From Nymphaea colorata (Eukaryota; Streptophyta; Magnoliopsida; Nymphaeales; Nymphaeaceae): DNA of 64,000 nt. The stretch is taken from contig NC_045146.1 in the NCBI RefSeq assembly GCF_008831285.2, positions 12,083,149 through 12,147,148 on the forward strand, in the 5' to 3' direction. A program made the translations under genes and the position numbers. Shown here one piece after another: positions 57,636 through 64,000 of the stretch (its first letter is position 1; each line of letters begins with the position of its first letter). The notes below the pieces were generated by a model, which saw only the letters and a program-made list of their open reading frames with translations, had not been told where the DNA came from and did no database searches.

Positions 57636-60600
57636 ATGGCTCATTCCTTTTTAGCATTTTGGGCCATCAATCCAGCGTTCCTGCTGATCAATCTGCTGCT
57701 CTTCTGGATGTTCTTGCCCTTCGGGTGGGGAGAAGAGGGCCTTCCTTCTGTTGCACAGGCGGGCGGAGTCCCGGGGGTTCGTGGGGAGCCGTTGATTGAG
57801 CTCCCTGAGGCGGAAGGTGGCGTACTGCGTACCGGTGTGCGGTCCCTGTTGAACCATCCGCCGGGAAGGTGACTGGATTTCATTTGTTGGTTTAGCTTTT
57901 TTGTTGGATGTTCGAGGCATAATCCAGGAATGGGCAAGACTTCTTTAGTTTCTTCGTGGCGGAACTTTGGAAACTTATGTTGCCACCGGTTGGTGCTTCG
58001 AACTAAGTGGCATGATACTCTGGTTCCTGCATTTGGATTTTGTTGTTATTGTCCGGTGTGTATGCTGATCTGGTGCGGATTCAGATGGAGACCAAAGCTC
58101 ATCATGGACATTCTACTGAGTCCACGGATTTTTTTGTTTATGAACGTCCCATGTTAAACCTGTGCTGCACTTCTACTCAACAAGTGCGGGCTCTCATGAT
58201 CTTGTATCTTGGTGCCCATTCCTATTACTCGGAGTTTCTAACCTGTTTGTTTTTGTTGTCTTTTGGATTCTAGCAATTTGTGTGGTTGGATTCTGAATTG
58301 GTCTCCCCCTCTCTCTTTCTCTCTCTCTCTCTCTGGTTGTTTCTTTACCGAGCCATTTTTCTACTTACTATATCTTTTACCAGCCTCACTATCTAGTTTG
58401 CTAGATGTATTATCTTCCTTACTTTTCATTTTTCGATGTTTTAGTTATCGTTGAATTGGAGGTTGATACATATTTCTACCATCTGAACCCACTCTTCTCC
58501 CTCCTTTTTCCCGCTTTTGTTTCCTACTGGACACAGTCGAGATGAGACAGAGCTTGTTGCGCACGTCGATGGTGAAGTACATTTAGTTGATGTAGATTCT
58601 GGGCGATCTTACTGGTCATTCAAATCAGGACCTCCACTCACATCATCGTACCATAGGACCAATGATGGGAATGATTACACTTACTCCTACGGGCTTGGGG
58701 GGAAGTGTGGAACAGATGAGCTGCGTTCAAAAGATGACTTCTACATCTATTGTGGTGAAGATTGGGATCTCTATCTGTACTTCAAGAATTGTGGCAGCAG
58801 TGTGGGTTTGCAGTGATGCGTAGAATTTTTTTTTCATATTTTATTTTTTCCACCATGCTTATGCAGATGATGACCTCTTGAGGTATTTCTCTGTTTGCCT
58901 ACAGAAACTCTCAGTGTCACCCGAAGAATTTGTGTCCATTATGCCGCACATATCAGATACTGGGGAGGTAACCATTGGGTCCAAAAAGACAACTGCTTCT
59001 CTTGTTAATGCGAGAAATGGGAAAGTCATATATAGGTATGGGTTGGACGACGATGATGGAAGTTGTGAGGTGATAGGAAAAGAACATGAAGAAAAACTAG
59101 ATGGGCCCAGCAAGCTTATTGGCACTTCAATACGACCAAGCACTGTTCAACCTGTTAAGGCAATTTATTTCACGAGGACAGATTATTCCTTGACATCATA
59201 TGCACCCAATAAGACCATTCTGTGGAATATGACTGTTTCTGAAATTGAAGCTGCTTTTCTTTGCTCAGATATGAAGGTTGCATACACTGGAAGTTCAGGG
59301 AATTCTGGGGATACGCTTAACTTTGAAGATGAGGATGGTCTCAAGAATCCAATAAAATGTCAAACAAGGATTTCAGTCAACCGTACACGTTCCCCTAAGG
59401 TTGTAAAGGATGGTGTGATTTACATCGGTCTTGACATAGTGCCACAAACCAAACTCTCTGTTCAACAATATTCTCTGGATGATTACATCAAGAAACTAAA
59501 CACCCCTAGGGTATTGAAGGAAAATAGCATCATTTCTTATTTACTTGCAGCGACATGCTCCTTCAATCTGCCAACTGGGCAAGGAAATTTTTTAGCATTC
59601 TTGCCACCCTATGGTGATAAGGTAGAATTTGAGAACCCAGGTGAGCCTCATGGAGATGATGATTCTTCAAGAGCTATAACAATATATGAAACAAATGGTG
59701 CTGTTTCACAGAGTGATAAAAATTTTATTCTGCATATATCTGTACATTTTTTTCTTTCTATTGCAATATTCTTGATAATACTGGGAGTAGCATTTGTAAG
59801 CGTGAGGTACAATAGCAAGGAGCCAAATGTCGCAAAAAAGGGTTCCATAGGTTGCAAAAAGAGGAGGATGCGAAAAGTTGGTTATGTAAGAGATGCTCCA
59901 GTAGCTAGCCTACGTGGCCTACTTCCTCAAATAGAAAATGAACAAATAGAAAATGAAGAGGCTGAGGAACAGATGCACAATAAGGACTTGATGCTTCATG
60001 TTATTAAGGGGAATATAGGTAATGGACGTATGATTGGTAATCTTTTTATTCTTAATATAGAAATTGCCAAAGGAAGCAATGGTACGGTGGTCCTTGAGGG
60101 AACTTACAATGGCCGTCCTGCTGCAGTCAAGCGCCTTGTGCGTGCCCACAGTGGCATAGCTAACAAAGAAGTTGAAGCTCTTCTACAATCTGATAGTCAT
60201 CCAAATATTGTCAGATGGTATGGCGTGGAATATGATACAGACTTTGTTTACCTTGCACTGGAGCGGTGCACTTGTAGCCTCAATGATTTAATTGAACTGC
60301 ATACAGCTTTCTCACAAGATGGTTCTTTCTTACATAGCTCTATTTCTGACACTAAGAGTAATGATGATTCAGCGCTGAGTTCTATGAAAGATGTAGCAGA
60401 TATTGTGTTGTGGAAAGACAATGGATATCCTTCAACTGAATTGTTGGGATTGATGAGGTTGGTTGAGAAGTTTCTTGCCTTTCTCTGTGTTTTTTTGTAT
60501 GTCTGTTGTCCATTTATGTGGAATATAGGCTGTTTTCCTCTGTGGTAGGCTTGCTTTGGTTGATCTGATTTTATAATATCGTGTATACACAGACTCTGTC

Positions 60601-63174
60601 CTAGTCTTCAAAATCTTTTTTCTTGTATTGGTACACACTTTGCTGCCACATGATTCTCTCTTTTTGAAAATGTTATCTGAAGAGACTTTGCCTTTCTATT
60701 GTCCGTTTATTTTCCAGAAAGGTAGAGGAGATTGAGGTATCTTCTGCCTCTGGTTTTTATGATTTTTACAATGTTATGATGTTTTTTTCTGGATTTTTCC
60801 ATATATTTTTCTGAAAGGATTTGCATTATTAGGTACTCACTCTTTCTGTTGTTATTTTGCTTTTCTTCAGGGGTATGATTGATGGGCTTGCCCATCTACA
60901 TGACCTGAAAATTATACACCGTGACTTGAAGCCCCACAATGTACTGATAAGTTCTGGAAAGTCTGTATGTGCTAAACTGTCTGACATGGGAATAAGCAAA
61001 CAGCTTTCTGATGGGAAATTTTCTCTAACAAATAATGCTACTGGTATGGATTCACACTGTGAGTTAATTATTTCTTTCCCATAGATCTGATAGCCTAACA
61101 GAACTAAAATCTGTCCTGTTATCTGTAGTGAACTTATTGTACTTTATTTCATGGCTTCCCAATCAAGTGCTATATGTGTTTCCAGGAAGTGGCAGCTCTG
61201 GTTGGCAAGCACCAGAACTCCTCCTTGGGAGATCTCAGACATTTGCAGTGGATTTGTTCAGTTTAGGCTGTGTTCTTTTCTTTTGTATCACTAAAGGCAA
61301 ACACCCATTTGGGAAGTACTTTGAACGAGACACAAATATTGCAAACAATCGTCTTGATCTTTCTATGGTCGAATCTATTCCTGAAGCTGTTCATCTTTTC
61401 TCTCAGATGTTGCAATCAGAGCCACTGCTTAGGTAAGAATTACTTCATGTTCATCCAGCCCTGAATGTAGGTTCTGTTGCTCATCATTTTTTTTTTTTAA
61501 ATCTACACTTAGTGAGTTTTAAAGTGAGATGCTCCTTATTTCAGACCTAAGGCACATGAAGTCTTGCAGCATCCACTCTTCTGGAGCTCTGAGATACGTA
61601 TGTCATTTCTTCGAGACAGTAGTGACAGGATAGAATTAGAGGACAGGGAGAAGCAATGTGATCTTTTGGAAGCAGTTGAACAGATTGGACCAGTAGTCTT
61701 TGGTGACAATTGGGATACTAAGTTTGACCCTATGTTTCTTGCAAGCATTGGTAGTCATAGACGTTACAATGTCAGGAGTACACGCCATCTTCTGAGACTT
61801 ATCAGGAACAAATGGAATCATTATATAGAGTTCCCCAAAGAAGTGCAGGTATGTTGTGTTATGTTCACTTTTTTGCCTTTTTCAACCTAATGCTGCTAAT
61901 TACTGCCTCTATTTCACTAGCGTTGTTTCAGAATTAACGACATGTGTGATCTTGGTCATCTGTAACTAGCCAAAAACATGTCTGCTGTTCTCTTCTTTTT
62001 TTCCTTCATTATCTGATAAATGAGATTTTGTTTAGTTGGCATGGCTGTCATCATTAGGTCTTTATTTTAGGCATTTATTGGTTATGTAGTAAATTGCTTC
62101 TCCTGTAGTATTCTTTTGTACTATATGTCCACGATGCTGGACATCGTGAGTTGTTTTTCCTTTTTATGTTCACTGGTTCTTGAATTCTGACACTTGGGGC
62201 GACTTTCTTCTTTCATATTTTGTGGTTCAGTACTGGGCAAAATTTGGTCTTCACAATATCGTTTGGCATTAATATTTGGACATTTTGATGAAGTGAAAAA
62301 AAGTTTTGTTACCTGAAAATGTTCACACACATAAGAATTTCTTATTCGGGTTCCAAGCTTTACTGTGAACCTAGTGAATAGTCTTAGCTGGGCGATTAGT
62401 TAGTGATAACTTATAGTCCACATCCATCTAGTTGGCTTGCCCGTGGTTAGAGACAGAGAAAGCTAGTTCATATAGTAGATAGATATATGCTACTTCCGAT
62501 TTTGACAAATTGGGTGCAAGATGCATTCCCACATCAACAGTTCATCAATTTAATTTGATTTGTTAGATACCATTTCAGTTCCTGCAGCATAAACAATGTG
62601 AAAGCTGAAATTTATCCATACAGAAATTAAATGGAGAGGCTTATAAACTTATAAGTTGAAGGATTTCTTAAAGCTTTCGAGGTCATTCTGTCTCTACTTC
62701 TTTCTGCAATTTTTATGCTTTTCTGACCCAGTAAAAATGGACAGTAAAAACCTCCAATTTTCAACGACTTATGCTTCTCACGTAGCTGTAACTAAGATCC
62801 AGCTGTTTGTAGGAAGTTTCTGATCGTACTTGACAAGAGCACAAAATACAGGAGCAAAAGCTCTACCTGTGAGAGAAGATAGTCACTTTCTCGTTTATTG
62901 TTGCCTTCTAGAATGAGCAATATAATCTTCATCAAGTTAATTCATCCGTGAGAACCTGATTGACGGGTTACTGATGCTTTTTATGTGAAAGTGATGAAGT
63001 CTTGTTTTTCCCTGTTTGATGCAACAGGATTATCTTGGGAATATGCCAGATGGGTTTGATGATTACCTCACCAGTCGATTCCCAAATCTCTTGATTGAAG
63101 TTTATAAAGTTATATACAACTACTGCAGAGAGGAAAGGTACTTCATAAAGTACTTTAAAGGCAAGATTAGATAG
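57636..63174 (+). CDS. IRE1: ER stress sensor IRE1, kinase/endoribonuclease
   Basis: This is a type I ER membrane protein that senses unfolded proteins and, in plants, splices bZIP60 mRNA without the spliceosome. Exons: 57636-57868, 58537-58801, 58905-60457, 60871-61043, 61186-61432, 61545-61848, 63028-63174. They total 2922 nt (973 aa), all in phase. The N-terminus is a hydrophobic signal peptide (MAHSFLAFW and LLINLLLFW). The lumenal domain runs to about residue 438 with several N-x-T sites. The transmembrane helix is about 440-466. The kinase has a glycine loop AKGSNGTVV, Lys575 in [13 protein letters not shown] with D702, and SDMG in place of DFG, as in other plant IRE1s. The C-terminal KEN RNase domain keeps Y898, R911, N912 and H916 (RNKWNHY). 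Both enzyme sites look complete. The exon 2/3 junction was chosen because it matches the expected homologue length. An alternative (58799 to 58867) would add 12 residues. Confidence 0.94.
61849..63027 (+). other. Last intron of IRE1
   Basis: This intron of about 1.2 kb splits the KEN domain between the catalytic RNKWNHY block and the last 48 residues. It is phase 0 with a GTATGT donor and an ACAG acceptor. No internal gene is recognised. Confidence 0.85.
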
Positions 63175-64000
63175 TGGAGTCTCAATGAAGTGAAATACGA
63201 GCCTGTAGTTGTGGCTCAAACGAACGAGGGGAAGAGAAGTGTCCATGCTTGCTTTCAGCTGTATATCATGGCGTAAGGAGCTCGAGAAACGTGTGAATTC
63301 TGCTACGAGAACTGGTGCTTCAACAGAAAGGTATGCCTTGATGTACAAGTAGAATCCCTGCAGCATCGTGGAATTGTATGTAAGGAACCATCTGTACAGT
63401 TACGTGTATGTGTTCATGACCTCACAAAGTCATTCTAACAACAGGGGAATTGCATTCTTCCTCTCTTTTCTAAGGTTAAATCTGGGTTTGATTAATCCGA
63501 GGTCAAAATTTGAAAACTTTGGTGGGGCAGCTCTTTGATAGCAAGGTTTAAAAGACCGTCTGATTCTTGTTCGGGTGACACCAGGAACAGGATGCCTTGT
63601 TCCTGTGTCTCAGGAACGGTTGGGGCAGGACCGTGTTTGTTTACTGCAAAACGGACAGTCCATCAAACTGGATAATCTGTTCTTCGGCATATTGAGGGGG
63701 ATTTGATAATGTGTATAGACTTATGTCACGTGGGTACGGGTACAGTGGTATGGGTTTGGACACGGCAATTTTGAAAATATTGAGCACGTGAATACGGTAA
63801 ATTTTATATTTTAAAAAATGATAGAATGAAAAAAACCATTAACAGTTCACTTACAGTGGTATGGGTTCAGACGTAATTTTGAAAATATTGGGCACTTAAA
63901 TACAGTAAATTTTATATTTTCAAAAATGATAGAATGAAAAAAAAACATTAATTGTTTACGAAAGTCTCAAACAAAAGGCTAACACTGATGTAAACGTGAA
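63175..64000 (+). other. 3' flank of IRE1
   Basis: This follows the IRE1 stop codon and holds its 3' UTR plus intergenic DNA up to the window edge. No further gene is seen on either strand. The tandem repeat at 63743-63955 is listed separately. Confidence 0.6.
63743..63955. repeat. 111-bp tandem duplication at the right edge
   Basis: Two head-to-tail copies begin CAGTGGTATGGGTT at 63743 and 63854. They share AATTTTGAAAATATTG, GTAAATTTTATATTTT and AATGATAGAATGAAAAAAA. They differ by substitutions and small indels. The array may continue beyond the window. Confidence 0.85.

Noticed and set aside
60432-60895. Minus-strand Lys-rich ORFs opposite an IRE1 intron and exon
   Set aside because: They are shadows of the IRE1 gene on the other strand.

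Overview
The window is plant nuclear DNA. It is A+T-rich, has long intergenic spaces and many microsatellites, and carries multi-exon genes with GT-AG introns. It encodes plant-specific proteins, among them a plastid glyceraldehyde-3-phosphate dehydrogenase B subunit, a PIN-LIKES auxin carrier and a plant-type IRE1. It is therefore a land plant, most likely an angiosperm. I cannot narrow it further from sequence alone. I see no bacterial, phage or CRISPR features and no intact transposon.

Five protein-coding genes could be rebuilt exon by exon, each with consistent splice phases and an uninterrupted frame:
(1) 683-8623, minus: DHHC-type protein S-acyltransferase (PAT19/20-like), 10 coding exons, about 697 aa.
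(2) 27660-32435, plus: PIN-LIKES (PILS) transporter, 10 exons, about 445 aa.
(3) 34208-46843, minus: RRP44A/DIS3 exosome ribonuclease, 24 exons, about 944 aa.
(4) 50403-54995, plus: GAPB, 9 exons, about 456 aa.
(5) 57636-63174, plus: IRE1 ER-stress kinase/endoribonuclease, 7 exons, about 973 aa.

Layout: PAT fills the left 9 kb. About 18 kb (9.3-27.5 kb) follows with no gene I can support, only decayed repeats, short tandem duplications and microsatellites. From 27.5 kb on, PILS and RRP44A converge, RRP44A and GAPB are head to head across about 3.6 kb, and GAPB and IRE1 are tandem. The right edge (63.7-64.0 kb) holds a 111-bp tandem duplication.

The genes do not form one pathway. They serve membrane protein lipidation, auxin homeostasis at the ER, RNA decay, the Calvin-Benson cycle and the unfolded protein response. 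The most informative large-scale signal is gene order. PILS, RRP44A and IRE1 are near neighbours here, and in Arabidopsis PILS5, RRP44A and IRE1A carry consecutive locus numbers (AT2G17500, AT2G17510, AT2G17520). That suggests an old conserved block, with GAPB lying inside it here. I found no convincing new biological system. The remaining points of interest are splice-site oddities, a microsatellite against a splice donor, a candidate uORF in front of IRE1, and repeat structures.
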